Source: Ciceribacter lividus
GTDB lineage: Bacteria > Pseudomonadota > Alphaproteobacteria > Rhizobiales > Rhizobiaceae
Assembly: GCF_003337715.1 (NCBI RefSeq)
Contig: NZ_QPIX01000001.1
Location: 736,682-800,681, forward strand
Direction: 5' to 3'
Length of the DNA stretch: 64,000 bases
In this document: positions 8,977-17,860 of the stretch, piece by piece
Numbering within the stretch: position 1 is the stretch's first letter
How the letters are laid out: each line of letters opens with the position of its first letter
The notes under the pieces: generated by a model
The model's database searches: none
The model's input: only the letters and a program-made list of their open reading frames with translations
What the model was told of the DNA's origin: nothing
Program-made: the position numbers and the translations under genes

Positions 8977-9483
8977 TCAATAATTAGGGGGGCGACCGTC
9001 TCCTAAGCTGACGCGACTGGTCGGGGCTTCGACACCGACCATGTGGTTTTGAACTCGACCAGTTCGTCGTTGCACGTATGACGTATTAGCAAAATTATCT
9101 AAATTAAACGACAAAAGAGCATGCGGATCGAGATTCCATATTTCGTTATAAAACGTAGGTATAATTTCGTTTCGCGGAGAAAGTGCACTTCGGACCGCTA
9201 GTTCATATTGCTCGCCCATCAGTTCTCGCAACCGCGACATGCGTTGCCAATTGTCTGGAAGGTTTCTTATTTGCAGAGAAATTTCGTCAGCAAGCTTTTG
9301 TCCGATGTCGGACTTGGCGATCTCCAGGTAGGAGTTTTGAATTCGTTCAACTAATTCGTCCCATGTCGGCATGCCCGCTTCTCTTGAGGCGCCCGCGCCG
9401 CAAAAGACCACGAGTCGTTTTGTTTTCTCGGCATAGATCTTGGCAAGTCTCTGAAAGGAAGTCTGTCTCTCAAGATAAGGCAT
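8977..9483 (-). CDS. SIR2-like NADase domain, N-terminal part (frameshifted from the kinase part)
   Basis: 168 residues from ATG 9483. The Rossmann NAD-binding motif VVFCGAGASREAGMPTWDEL is at residues 25-44, and the SIR2 Asn/Asp motif appears as SFNLDN (125-130). The frame ends SLGDGRPPNY then stop. Removing one C from the C6 run (G6 on the plus strand, 8987-8992) gives GDGRPLIIDLHGNID, restoring the catalytic His of the SIR2 fold and joining the next reading frame into one protein of about 780 residues. SIR2-like domains of this type are the NADase effectors of several anti-phage systems (Thoeris ThsA, DSR, SIR2-HerA, SIR2-Argonaute). Whether the shift is an error, a mutation or programmed is open. 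Confidence 0.8.
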   Translation of the reverse strand: MPYLERQTSFQRLAKIYAEKTKRLVVFCGAGASREAGMPTWDELVERIQNSYLEIAKSDIGQKLADEISLQIRNLPDNWQRMSRLRELMGEQYELAVRSALSPRNEIIPTFYNEIWNLDPHALLSFNLDNFANTSYVQRRTGRVQNHMVGVEAPTSRVSLGDGRPPNY

Positions 9484-9726
9484 TATAGGTCATCCACTGT
9501 GTTTCGCTTCACAAGTCTGCACGTTGGCGATGTCTTTTGCAAGACGCTAACTTCTGGCTGTGGTTTAGCGGAGTTACATTATATTGAGTGACCATTTAGA
9601 TATGGCTTCCGAGAGTGTACAGCTTCGCTAACGTAGTACTGAACTTTCCTCTGACTGCGATTGATATGTCGGCGAAATTCGCAGGCACCAAATAGCCGAC
9701 GCCGTCGGTGCGTCTCTTGCGTACGC
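9484..9726. other. Upstream region of the SIR2-kinase gene
   Basis: About 240 bases of mixed composition upstream of the SIR2 start should hold its promoter. Together with the repeats to 9990 it forms a gene-free stretch of 507 bases. No second open reading frame of a multi-gene defence operon was found here on either strand. Confidence 0.4.
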
Positions 9727-9772
9727 CCCTCATCCGCCTGCCGGCACCTTCTCCCCGTTCACGGGGAGAAGG
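9727..9772. repeat. Short interspersed palindromic repeat (type X)
   Basis: The stretch cctcatccgcctgccggcac leads into a perfect inverted repeat cttctcccc-gttca-cggggagaag. The same unit, slightly diverged, lies inside the uvrB reading frame at 10602-10650. Such units are common and dispersed in rhizobial genomes. Confidence 0.65.
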
Positions 9773-9800
9773 GACTCGTGGCACCGCCGCATCGGCGGTT

Positions 9801-9878
9801 CCTCTCCCCTTGAGGGAGAGGTTACAAAATCAACAGCTTAGCCGAAGGCTAAGTGTTAGATTTTGTTGGTGAGGGGGT
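9801..9878 (+). repeat. Palindromic intergenic element, copy 2 of 3
   Basis: First hairpin cctctccccttgagggagagg, then arm acaaaatcaacagcttagcc, loop gaa, and the returning arm ggctaag...gattttgt. It aligns base for base over most of its length with the inverted copy at 16472-16547. Confidence 0.7.
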
Positions 9879-9990
9879 ATTGCTGGTTCAGCGGAAAGAC
9901 CCCCTCACCAAGTTCGCCGCGCCAATCGGCTTCGCCTCTTGGGGCGAACTATCCTCTCCCTCGAGGGGAGAGGAGGGCGTCGCGTGTGCC

Positions 9991-12900
9991 TCACCGTCCC
10001 GGCCGGCCGGTCTTGCCCTTGGTGCGGGCCTTCTTTTTCTGGTCCGCCGGGTCCTCGTAGGAGCCGGCGCCGGGGCGGGCGCGGATGATGGGGCGGGGGT
10101 CGTCGGACCCTGAGCGTGGGGCACCCCCCTCTGTCCTGCCGGCGTTCGTTGCTGCAATCGATTCGCTGGATCGATTGCTCGGCTTCGCCGACCGCTCCTC
10201 ACCCCCCACAAGGGGGGAGACCGGGCTGCGGCCCGGTTCGGCCCCCGGCCTCTCGGGGACCTTGCCGGTCACCGGTTTCTCGGTGCGGCCGACGGTCATT
10301 TCGTCGAGGGTGTTTTTGCGGAAGAGCGAGCGGCCGGCCGGTGTCGGCAGGTCGGTGCCGGGGCCCATGTCGTCGAGCGACGGCTTGGCGAAGTAGGACG
10401 CTTGCTCCGGTGATCTCCCCCCTTGAGGGGGAGATGTCGGCGTAGCCGACAGAGGGGGGTGATCGGCGGACGCTTCATCGGGGGATACCCCCCTCTGTCC
10501 CTGCCGGGACATCTCCCCCTCAGGGGGGGAGATCGACTCGCGGCCGGCGCCGCGGGCACGGCCGGTCTTCGAGCGCGAGGAGAGGGAGATGCGGGGCTGC
10601 CCCTCATCCGCCCTGTCGGGCGCCTTCTCCCCGCCAGCGGGGAGAAGGGGTATGCTGCCGCCCTTCGACGTTTCCTGCGTCCGTGCCTCTTGCCTTGCCA
10701 TCGGGTCGTCCATGGCGGCGAGTTCGACGGCCTTGAGGCGTTTGATCTCGTCGCGGAGCCGCGCGGCGGTCTCGAAATCGAGGTCGGCGGCGGCGTCGCG
10801 CATCTGCTTTTCGAGCGCGTTGAGGTGGGCCTGGAGGTTGGCGCCGACGAGATTGCCGCCTGCCGCAAAGCCCTTGCCGGCGACGCCGGAAATGTCGGCG
10901 CGGACATGGTCGCGTTCGTAGACGGAATCGAGGATGTCGGAGATGCGGGCCTTGACCGATTCCGGCGTGATGCCGTGCTCGATGTTGTAGGCCATCTGCT
11001 TCTCGCGGCGGCGTGCCGTCTCGTCCATCGCCCGCTGCATGGAGCCGGTGATGTTGTCGGCATAGAGGATGACCTTGCCGTCGACGTTGCGCGCGGCGCG
11101 GCCGATGGTCTGGATCAGCGAGGTTTCGGAGCGCAGGAAGCCTTCCTTGTCGGCGTCGAGGATGGCGACGAAGCCGCATTCGGGGATGTCGAGGCCCTCG
11201 CGCAAGAGGTTGATGCCGACGAGCACGTCGAAGGCGCCGAGGCGCAGATCGCGGATGATCTCGATGCGCTCCAGCGTGTCGATGTCGGAATGCATGTAGC
11301 GGACGCGGACGCCCTGCTCGTGCAGGTATTCGGTCAAATCCTCGGCCATGCGCTTGGTGAGCACGGTGACCAGCGTGCGGTAACCCTTGAGCGCCGTGTC
11401 GCGGATCTCGCCGAGCACGTCGTCGACCTGGGTCTTGGCCGCGCGGACCTCGACCGGCGGGTCGATGAGGCCGGTCGGACGGATGACCTGTTCGGCGAAG
11501 ACGCCGCCCGCCTGATCCATCTCCCAGCCGCCGGGGGTGGCGGAGACGGCGACCGTCTGCGGGCGCATGGCGTCCCATTCCTCGAAGCGAAGCGGGCGGT
11601 TGTCCATGCAGGACGGCAGGCGGAAGCCGTATTCGGCCAGCGTCGCCTTGCGGCGGAAGTCGCCGCGATACATGCCGCCGATCTGCGGGATGGTGACGTG
11701 GGACTCGTCGATGAAGATCAGCGCGTCGTCGGGGATGTATTCGAAGAGCGTCGGCGGCGGCTCGCCGGGCTTGCGGCCGGTCAAGTAGCGCGAATAGTTC
11801 TCGATGCCGGCGCAGGAGCCGGTGGCTTCGAGCATCTCGACGTCGTAGCGGGTGCGCTGTTCCAGCCGCTGGGCTTCGAGCAGGCGGCCGGCGGCCTCGA
11901 GCTCGCCGAGGCGGTGCTTCAGCTCGTCCTTGATCGCCTTGATGGCGGCGTTGAGCGTCGGCCGCGGCGTGACGTAGTGGGAGTTGGCGTAGATCTTCAC
12001 CGTCTGCATGTCGCCGGTCTTCTGGCCGGTCAGCGGGTCGAACTCGGTGATCGCCTCGATCTCGTCGCCCCACATGCTGATGCGCCAGGCGGCATCCTCG
12101 AGGTGGGCGGGGAAGATCTCGATGGTATCACCGCGGACGCGAAAAGAGCCGCGGGTGAAGTTGATGTCCTGGCGCTTGTACTGCTGGGCGACGAGGTCGG
12201 CCAAGAGCTGGCGCTGGTCGAGCCGGTCGCCGACCGACATCTGGAAGGTCATCGCCGTGTAGGTCTCGACCGAGCCGATACCGTAGATGCAGGAGACCGA
12301 GGCGACGATGATGCAGTCGTCGCGCTCGAGGATGGCGCGGGTGGCGGCATGGCGCATCCGGTCGATCTGCTCGTTGATCGAGGATTCCTTCTCGATATAG
12401 GTGTCGGAGCGCGGGACGTAGGCCTCCGGCTGGTAGTAGTCGTAGTAGGAGACGAAATATTCGACCGCGTTGTCGGGGAAGAAGTTCTTGAACTCCGAAT
12501 AGAGCTGGGCGGCGAGCGTCTTGTTGGGCGCGAGGATGACGGCAGGGCGCTGCGTCGCCTCGATCACCTTGGCCATGGTAAACGTCTTGCCCGAGCCGGT
12601 GACGCCGAGCAGCACCTGGGTGCGGTCGCCGGAATTCAGGCCCTCGACGAGGTCCTTGATGGCGGTCGGCTGGTCGCCGGCGGGCTGGTAGTCGGACTGC
12701 ATGCGGATGGCGATGCCGCCTTCGGACTTTTCCGGCCGGGCGGGGCGGTGCGGCACCCAGATCTCGCCGTTCTTGAACAGCGGATTGCCGCTCTCGATCA
12801 GCTTCGAAAGGGCGTCGACGGTGGCGGTGACGCCGCCCTTGGCGAGCGCACCGGCCTCCTCCAGCGACACGTCGAGGCCGGCGACCGGATTGAGGCCGGC

Positions 12901-13287
12901 GGCGGCACGGGTCTTCGGGTCGGAGGAGGCGCCGATGGAGACACCGCGGGAGGTTTTGGAGGCGGTAACCTTTTCGGTTTGTTTCCGCGCCTCGTTCTCG
13001 ACCTTCTTGCGGTGCTTGCCGGCCTTCGAGGCGATGTCGCGCTGGCTCTCGACGGAGGAGGCTTCCGCCTCCGCCTCGAGCTGCTTCACCCAGTCGGCGA
13101 CGGAGCCGGCGAGCGGAGCGCCCTCGAACGCAGCCTGCGGCGCCTCTTTGAATCCATTCCTTGCATTCACGGCCGCATCGCCCTGCGGGCTGGCCGACCT
13201 GCGGGGCGCGGAATTGTCCGCGACGGGCACTTGCCCTTGCCGGGCTTCGCCCGGGCGGGCGGCGGAATCTTTCGGTGTCTTGGCCAT
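9991..13287 (-). CDS. uvrB: UvrABC excinuclease subunit B with long N- and C-terminal extensions
   Basis: DNA-damage-recognition helicase of nucleotide excision repair; it is loaded by UvrA and recruits UvrC. The canonical core runs from about residue 195 to 870: Walker A GVTGSGKT at 228-235, the beta-hairpin [16 protein letters not shown] box [11 protein letters not shown], helicase motifs [14 protein letters not shown] and QTIGRAARN, and a UVR motif ([17 protein letters not shown]) near residue 860. The protein is 1098 residues against about 670 for most UvrB: an Ala/Lys-rich N-terminal extension of about 195 residues and a disordered C-terminal tail of about 215. The tail contains at least four in-frame palindromic repeats but keeps conserved-looking islands such as [33 protein letters not shown] and [11 protein letters not shown] 13287 is the only good start. 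Confidence 0.97.
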   Translation of the reverse strand: MAKTPKDSAARPGEARQGQVPVADNSAPRRSASPQGDAAVNARNGFKEAPQAAFEGAPLAGSVADWVKQLEAEAEASSVESQRDIASKAGKHRKKVENEARKQTEKVTASKTSRGVSIGASSDPKTRAAAGLNPVAGLDVSLEEAGALAKGGVTATVDALSKLIESGNPLFKNGEIWVPHRPARPEKSEGGIAIRMQSDYQPAGDQPTAIKDLVEGLNSGDRTQVLLGVTGSGKTFTMAKVIEATQRPAVILAPNKTLAAQLYSEFKNFFPDNAVEYFVSYYDYYQPEAYVPRSDTYIEKESSINEQIDRMRHAATRAILERDDCIIVASVSCIYGIGSVETYTAMTFQMSVGDRLDQRQLLADLVAQQYKRQDINFTRGSFRVRGDTIEIFPAHLEDAAWRISMWGDEIEAITEFDPLTGQKTGDMQTVKIYANSHYVTPRPTLNAAIKAIKDELKHRLGELEAAGRLLEAQRLEQRTRYDVEMLEATGSCAGIENYSRYLTGRKPGEPPPTLFEYIPDDALIFIDESHVTIPQIGGMYRGDFRRKATLAEYGFRLPSCMDNRPLRFEEWDAMRPQTVAVSATPGGWEMDQAGGVFAEQVIRPTGLIDPPVEVRAAKTQVDDVLGEIRDTALKGYRTLVTVLTKRMAEDLTEYLHEQGVRVRYMHSDIDTLERIEIIRDLRLGAFDVLVGINLLREGLDIPECGFVAILDADKEGFLRSETSLIQTIGRAARNVDGKVILYADNITGSMQRAMDETARRREKQMAYNIEHGITPESVKARISDILDSVYERDHVRADISGVAGKGFAAGGNLVGANLQAHLNALEKQMRDAAADLDFETAARLRDEIKRLKAVELAAMDDPMARQEARTQETSKGGSIPLLPAGGEKAPDRADEGQPRISLSSRSKTGRARGAGRESISPPEGEMSRQGQRGVSPDEASADHPPLSATPTSPPQGGRSPEQASYFAKPSLDDMGPGTDLPTPAGRSLFRKNTLDEMTVGRTEKPVTGKVPERPGAEPGRSPVSPLVGGEERSAKPSNRSSESIAATNAGRTEGGAPRSGSDDPRPIIRARPGAGSYEDPADQKKKARTKGKTGRPGR
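10122..10221. repeat. Palindromic repeat inserted in the uvrB tail (type Y, long copy)
   Basis: Begins accccctctgtcctgccgg and ends caccccccacaagggggga, with an internal stretch including inverted aatcgattcgctggatcgatt. It codes for about UvrB residues 1023-1056 ([18 protein letters not shown] and following). It belongs to the same family as 10413-10460, 10487-10535 and 15587-15634. Confidence 0.6.
10413..10460. repeat. Palindromic repeat inserted in the uvrB tail (type Y)
   Basis: The stem atctcccccc-ttga-gggggagat is followed by gtcggc-gta-gccgac and agaggggggt. It translates in the UvrB frame as [14 protein letters not shown] (about residues 943-959). Confidence 0.7.
10487..10535. repeat. 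Palindromic repeat inserted in the uvrB tail (type Y, opposite orientation)
   Basis: Contains acccccctctgtc, a central ccctgccggg and acatctccccctcaggggggagat: the unit of 10413-10460 in inverted orientation, 27 bases away. It translates as [18 protein letters not shown] (about residues 918-934). Confidence 0.7.
10602..10650. repeat. Palindromic repeat inserted in the uvrB tail (type X)
   Basis: The stretch cctcatccgccctgtcgggc leads into cttctccccgccagcggggagaag, matching the intergenic unit at 9727-9772. It codes for [18 protein letters not shown], about UvrB residues 880-896, directly after the UVR motif. Confidence 0.7.
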
Positions 13288-13428
13288 GCGCCGAATATGG
13301 AGAAATGGCCGGCGGATGGAAAGGGGCGGCGGCGAAAAAACGAGTACAAAAAGGAAACATGACGTAGCCTGCTGACAGGAACTGTCAGGACGCGGCCCAC
13401 CATCCGCAGGCGGCGCCGCTTCCTTCGG

Positions 13429-15426
13429 TCAGGCGACCGCGCGGCCGTCCTCCAGCGCGGCGGGACGATCCGCGCCGAGCCAGCCGACGAGGGCGGCGCA
13501 CGGCATCGGCCGGGCGAAATGGTAGCCCTGGGCGACGCGGCAGCCGAGCAGCGCCAGCACCTCGGCATCTTCGGCCGTCTCGACGCCCTCGACGACGATG
13601 TCGAGCGCCAGCGCGTGGCCGAGGCCGACGAGGGCGGCGATGAGGCTCTGGTTGGTGCGCGAACCGGCGACGCCCTTGACGAAGCTGCGGTCGATCTTCA
13701 GCCGGTCGACCTTGAGGTCGATCAGGTAGGCGAGGGAGGAATGGCCCATGCCGAAGTCGTCGACGGCGAGCTTGTAGCCGGCATTTTCCAGCCGCTTCAG
13801 CTGTTCGCCGGCGCCTTCGGTGTCGAGCGTGGCCTCCTCGGTGATCTCGATCTCGAGCAGGGCGGGATTGATACCGCGCGGTCCGGCGACCCGGCCGAGC
13901 ATGTCGGCGATGCAGTAGAGCGAGAACTCCCGCGGCGAGATGTTGAGGGCGACGGTCGCCTCCGGCAGGCCGAGCGCCGGCAGGCGGGTGAGCAGGTCGC
14001 AGGCCGCGGTCGCGACATGTTCGCTCAGCGCTTCGGCAAGGTGCTGCGAATGGGCGGCCTGGACGACCTCGGGCGGCGAGATCGGGCCGAGGCGCGGATG
14101 GGTCCAGCGCAGCAGCGCCTCGAAGCCGGTGACGGCGCCGTTGTCGAGCCGGACCTGTGGCTGGAACCAGGCCTCGACGGCACCGTTGCGGATCGCGTCG
14201 GCAAGGTCCTGTTCGACCGCGTGCTGGCGCTCGATGCGCGCCTTCAGCGCCGGGTCGAATTCGCGGATGCGGCGGCGGCCGTGGTCCTTGGCCTCGTAAA
14301 GCGCCATGTCGGCGAAGGCCATGAGTTCCTCCGCGCTCGACGCTTGGGCCGGGAAGCAAGCGAGGCCGATGCTGAGGCCGATCACCGAGCTGGTGCCGCC
14401 GACCGGCACCGGCTCCTGGCTGGCATCCTGCAATTGCTGGGCATAGGAAAGCGCGCGCCGGCGCGCATTGCTGCCGGTGAGGATGATGCCGAATTCATCG
14501 CCGCCGAGCCGGGCGACGAGGCCATCGTCGCCGACCACCCGCCGCAGACGCTTGCCGACTTCCAGCAGCACGGCGTCGCCGGCGCTGTGACCGAAGGAAT
14601 CATTGATCGACTTGAAGCGGTCGAGATCGAGGAGCAACAGGGCGACCGGCTCGTCGACGGCGACAGCGCGGGCGACATCCCCACCGAGGCGGCCGTTGAA
14701 GTGCGTCCGGTTCGCAAGGCCGGTGACGGGATCGCAATTGGCGAGGACCTCGAGGCGGCCGTTCTTGCGCAGGATGTCGCCATGGGCTTCGGAAAGCGAG
14801 AGGGCGAGATCGGTCGCCTGGAGCTTGGCGAGCTCGTTGCTCGAGAACACCTGCTCGGCCGAAAGGCTATGACGGTAGAGGACTGTCGTCAGGGCGGCGG
14901 CGTTCGCTGCAAGCACCAGCGAGGCGGAGTTGCCGGAGAGCACCAGCGAGACCAGCATGGAGAGCAGCAGCGGCGTCGCGAAGGCCATGGCCAGCTGGCT
15001 ATAGCCGAGACCCTTGATGATCGCGCCGGAGGCCGTACCGACCATGATGAGGAAGAGGGCGGCGTCGCGACCGGAACCGTCGAAGCCTTCGACCGAGAAC
15101 GGCAGAGCGGCCCAGGCGAGGCCGGAGACGAAGGCGCCGAAGGAGAGCAGGGTCAGGACGTCGCCGGGCCGGCGTTCGATCATGCCGCTGCGTATGCATC
15201 CGGCGGCTGAGGCATAGCGGAAGGCGAGCGTCAGCAGCACGATCGCGGCCCATATGATCACGCCGAGCGAGGTACCATGGTTGAGGACCGTAATGCCGGC
15301 CGTGGAAAGGGTGATGAAGCCGTTGAAGAGCAGCGTCGAGGTGTGGCTGGACATGATCAGGTCTGCCTGGAAGCGGACCAGTTCGGCCTGATGCTGTTCC
15401 TTACGGGAACCGTTATGCGTATCCAC
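13429..15426 (-). CDS. Membrane GGDEF-EAL cyclic-di-GMP signalling protein
   Basis: 665-residue putative bifunctional diguanylate cyclase/phosphodiesterase. The N-terminal 185 residues contain about five hydrophobic helices (for example 33-50, 54-70, 91-110, 122-138 and 146-182) and no recognised sensor domain. GGDEF follows at about 225-385 with the intact signature GGDEF (308-312) and no RxxD inhibitory site ahead of it. EAL spans about 400-645 with the signature EAL (436-438), and the metal and catalytic motifs EIEITEEA, AVDDFGMGHSS, LKIDRSF and EGVET are all kept, so phosphodiesterase activity is likely and cyclase activity possible. Start GTG 15426 is preceded by GGGGGAAGA. It is monocistronic, downstream of uvrB with about 140 bases between. 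Confidence 0.93.
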   Translation of the reverse strand: MDTHNGSRKEQHQAELVRFQADLIMSSHTSTLLFNGFITLSTAGITVLNHGTSLGVIIWAAIVLLTLAFRYASAAGCIRSGMIERRPGDVLTLLSFGAFVSGLAWAALPFSVEGFDGSGRDAALFLIMVGTASGAIIKGLGYSQLAMAFATPLLLSMLVSLVLSGNSASLVLAANAAALTTVLYRHSLSAEQVFSSNELAKLQATDLALSLSEAHGDILRKNGRLEVLANCDPVTGLANRTHFNGRLGGDVARAVAVDEPVALLLLDLDRFKSINDSFGHSAGDAVLLEVGKRLRRVVGDDGLVARLGGDEFGIILTGSNARRRALSYAQQLQDASQEPVPVGGTSSVIGLSIGLACFPAQASSAEELMAFADMALYEAKDHGRRRIREFDPALKARIERQHAVEQDLADAIRNGAVEAWFQPQVRLDNGAVTGFEALLRWTHPRLGPISPPEVVQAAHSQHLAEALSEHVATAACDLLTRLPALGLPEATVALNISPREFSLYCIADMLGRVAGPRGINPALLEIEITEEATLDTEGAGEQLKRLENAGYKLAVDDFGMGHSSLAYLIDLKVDRLKIDRSFVKGVAGSRTNQSLIAALVGLGHALALDIVVEGVETAEDAEVLALLGCRVAQGYHFARPMPCAALVGWLGADRPAALEDGRAVA

Positions 15427-15586
15427 TCTTCCCCCCGCCCGTCCGTTTTTCGTGTCTTGTCCGGGACAATCTTTTCTCCGCCAGCATGGGGTGCGTGTAA
15501 TAAAATTCGCTTAACGGCGGTGACGGATTGACGCAGGGTGCGACATTGATCTCCAGGAGGCAGGCGGTACGGTTTCCGTCGCGCGC

Positions 15587-15634
15587 ACCCCTCTGTCGCT
15601 TCGCGACATCTCCCCCTCAAGGGGGGAGATCGAT
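15587..15634. repeat. Palindromic repeat (type Y), intergenic copy
   Basis: cacccctctgtcgcttcgcg followed by acatctccccctcaaggggggagat. This is the intergenic counterpart of the units embedded in uvrB. It occupies part of the 339-base gap 15427-15765, which otherwise shows nothing recognisable. Confidence 0.7.
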
Positions 15635-15765
15635 CGGATGCGTTTGCTGCACCGCACCGGAAAGGACTTGGTATTTCGCCGCCGTTCGGCCAGTTTGATC
15701 GCCGTTCCGGCGATTCGCGGCAGCGATCGACCGGTCTTGCTCCCACTCAGTCATTGCGGTGTTCC

Positions 15766-16119
15766 ATGCCCACTCTTCTCAATCCGGCGGCGATCTGGCC
15801 GATCGTGCTGCTGTCCCTTTCCAACGTGTTCATGACGTTCGCCTGGTACGGGCACCTGAAATTCCGCCACAGCGCGATCTTCGCCGCGATCCTCGTCAGC
15901 TGGGGGATCGCCTTCTTCGAATACTGCCTGGCGGTGCCGGCGAACCGCATCGGCGCGCAGGTCTATTCCGCAGCCCAGCTCAAGACCATCCAGGAGGTAA
16001 TCACGCTGCTGGTCTTCTCCGGCTTCTCGGTCTTCTGGCTGAAGGAATCGCTGACCTGGGGGCACGCCGCCGGCTTCGCGCTGATCGCGCTCGGCGCCTC
16101 GCTGATCTTCCGGGCGTAG
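15766..16119 (+). CDS. DMT-superfamily small membrane protein, DUF486 family
   Basis: 117 residues with about four hydrophobic helices (residues about 10-27, 34-54, 70-88 and 95-113). The sequence features WPIVLLSLSNVFMTFAWYGH, IAFFEYCLAVPANRIG and LKTIQEVITLLVF are typical of DUF486, a short drug/metabolite-transporter-like family. Its substrate is unknown. The ATG at 15766 is preferred over an in-frame TTG four codons upstream, because the conserved protein begins there. Confidence 0.88.
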   Translation: MPTLLNPAAIWPIVLLSLSNVFMTFAWYGHLKFRHSAIFAAILVSWGIAFFEYCLAVPANRIGAQVYSAAQLKTIQEVITLLVFSGFSVFWLKESLTWGHAAGFALIALGASLIFRA

Positions 16120-16142
16120 GTGAAGGATACGGCGCGCGCCCG

Positions 16143-16342
16143 TGGATCCTCGGGTCAAGCCCGAGGATGACGGGAGTGTGGGGTGACCGTGGTGCCCAAA
16201 GAAGCCTTGTAGCACCGTGACGCGATCGGGGAGGCTGATGCAGCGCTCAAGTCCGATGCCGGGGCTTGCGCAGACCTCACGGTAAGGCACCCCTTGCGAC
16301 ACAGGAAAGGTCGTCATCCTCGGGCTTGACCCCGAGGATTCA
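16143..16342. repeat. Inverted pair of short repeats in a gene-free stretch
   Basis: The unit tggatcctcgggtcaagccc (16143-16171, continuing gaggatgacg) recurs inverted at 16312-16342 as cgtcatcctcgggcttgacc, continuing ccgaggattca. Each copy is itself palindromic (cctcggg...cccgagg). A weaker related unit, actccggctcagggccggagtgacg, lies at about 16420-16446. The 465-base gap 16120-16584 is almost entirely repeat sequence. Confidence 0.65.
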
Positions 16343-16471
16343 CGCCGCGTTGCCGGTCGCGGGAGGGCGTCGTCGGTGGCGAAGAGAGTCCTTTCGGCTC
16401 GCGGACGCTCGCCGGCTGGACTCCGGCTCAGGGCCGGAGTGACGGCGGGAGAGTTGGACGGCTCGATACCG

Positions 16472-16547
16472 ACTCCTTCACCAGCAAAATCGACGACTTG
16501 GCTTCGCCAAGACCGTGATTTTGTAACCTCTCCCGCAAGGGGAGAGG
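16472..16547 (-). repeat. Palindromic intergenic element, copy 3 of 3 (inverted)
   Basis: Read on the minus strand: cctctccccttgcgggagag, then gttacaaaatc, cttggcgaagccaag, and gattttgctggtga. This matches 9801-9878 closely and lies just downstream of the thioesterase stop. Confidence 0.7.
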
Positions 16548-16584
16548 CGAGTCGGCGCGCCCTTCGGGGGAGAGCGGCAGCCGA

Positions 16585-16971
16585 TCAGGCTGCCGGAACC
16601 GGGGTCGGCTTGCCGGCGGCGTCGAGGGCCACCATGACGAAGGTGGCGGCGGTGACCTTTTCCATCGTGTGGGTGAGATAGCGCTGCGCCCAGACCTCGA
16701 CGGAGAGCGTGATCGAGGTGCGGCCGACCTTGGCGATGTCGGTATAGACGCAGAGCGTGTCGCCGATCTTCACCGGCATGTCGAAGGCCATTTCCTTGAC
16801 CGCGGCGGTGACGACGCGGCCGCGGGCGCGCTCTGCGGCGCGGATGCCGGAGGCGAGGTCCATCTGCGCCATGACCCAGCCGCCGAAGATGTCGCCGGCG
16901 GCATTGGCGTCGCCGGGCATCGCAAGTGTGCGGAGGGTGAGTTCGCCGCGGGGCTTGGCGGTATCGGTCAT
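16585..16971 (-). CDS. Acyl-CoA thioesterase, YciA-like hotdog fold
   Basis: 128 residues, a single hotdog domain. The sequence GDANAAGDIFGGWVMAQMD carries the conserved Asn/Gly/Asp catalytic and CoA-binding region of the YciA/acyl-CoA hydrolase family, and VKIGDTLCVYTDIAKVGRTS matches the second conserved strand. It should hydrolyse short- to medium-chain acyl-CoA in the cytoplasm. Length is normal. The gene is isolated, between repeats and the divergent lipoprotein gene. Confidence 0.9.
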   Translation of the reverse strand: MTDTAKPRGELTLRTLAMPGDANAAGDIFGGWVMAQMDLASGIRAAERARGRVVTAAVKEMAFDMPVKIGDTLCVYTDIAKVGRTSITLSVEVWAQRYLTHTMEKVTAATFVMVALDAAGKPTPVPAA

Positions 16972-17233
16972 GACGTCTGCTCCTTCGCTTTCATCCGTCG
17001 TCTGCCACAGGTCGCGCCGCTAAGGCGCGGGTCCCTGCTGCCCGACCTTGCTTAGGCAAAATCGTCCATCTTCGCAATTGCAACCCGCGAAGGGGAGGCT
17101 TGTCCTCGACGCAAGCCTGCGACAGGTGCGGTCCGCCGCCCGGCGTGGGCCGGGACAACGAAACGTTTACGGCTTGGCCGTAAGCTTAGAGGCGAATGTG
17201 CCGGATGGCCGGCGGCGGCAGAGTGGTGCTGGT

Positions 17234-17860
17234 ATGGCGTTCGTTTCCTTTCTGCAGCGTTCGATGCTGGTATTGGCGTCCGGAACGGCGCTGGCCGGTT
17301 GCATGTCGGACGAACTGATCCCGCCGACCGTGATCGGCGACACTTCCGACTCGGTGATGCTCGAAGGTCCGGTCGGGGCGGAGACTTCCGGCCGCCGGCT
17401 GATCGGGCGGGTCGGCCGTGTCGACCGCGAGGACGTCGCCGAGAGCGCCTATTCCGCAGCAGGGGCCCGCAACGGCGGTGCGCAGGCGATCGACTATCTC
17501 GACACACCCAACCTCGCAGGGACGACCGGCGCTCAGGCGGCGACCGTGCCGGTCGCGAGTGCGCCGCTCGACGATGCCGGCGACGGCACGACGGACGCCG
17601 CGGGTAGGGACGGGCTTGCCGCCCCCGAACAGGCCTCCGCCGGTGCCTACGCCATTCCCGAAGAAGGGATCAATATCGATGCCGGGCTCGGCGTGGCGGG
17701 CGGAGAAGTCGCGGCGGAAGAGACGGCCGAACCTGTGCCGACCGGGCCGATGACGATCGCCGAGGGCAATACCGACCAGCCGGTGATCGACGGCATCGGC
17801 ACCGACAATCCGGTTCTGCTGCAGCCGGGGGCGCCGCAGACGACGGACGGCGACCTTTAG
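17234..17860 (+). CDS. Putative lipoprotein, function unknown
   Basis: 208 residues from ATG 17234. It has an N-terminal signal with lipobox LAGC (cleavage before Cys near residue 20, preceded by FLQRSMLVLASGTA), so the mature protein should be lipid-anchored. The rest is acidic and Ala/Gly/Thr-rich with few hydrophobic stretches, and is probably largely disordered; no domain was recognised. The open frame extends 62 codons upstream, but that part lacks a signal peptide and is not counted. Confidence 0.7.
   Translation: MAFVSFLQRSMLVLASGTALAGCMSDELIPPTVIGDTSDSVMLEGPVGAETSGRRLIGRVGRVDREDVAESAYSAAGARNGGAQAIDYLDTPNLAGTTGAQAATVPVASAPLDDAGDGTTDAAGRDGLAAPEQASAGAYAIPEEGINIDAGLGVAGGEVAAEETAEPVPTGPMTIAEGNTDQPVIDGIGTDNPVLLQPGAPQTTDGDL

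Noticed and set aside
5957..9990. Integrase, transposase or attachment site explaining the SIR2-kinase island
   Set aside because: No such gene or tRNA-derived direct repeat was found; only diverged intergenic repeats flank the region.
9727..10650. CRISPR array suggested by repeated short GC units
   Set aside because: Units are palindromic, of variable spacing and orientation, and partly coding; there are no regular spacers or cas genes.
10423..13362. Plus-strand reading frame of 979 codons
   Set aside because: It is antisense to uvrB, whose motifs are unambiguous. GC-rich codon bias creates long open shadows; no domain or start signal supports it.
13519..15210. Plus-strand reading frame of 563 codons
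   Set aside because: Antisense to the GGDEF-EAL gene, whose signature motifs are intact.
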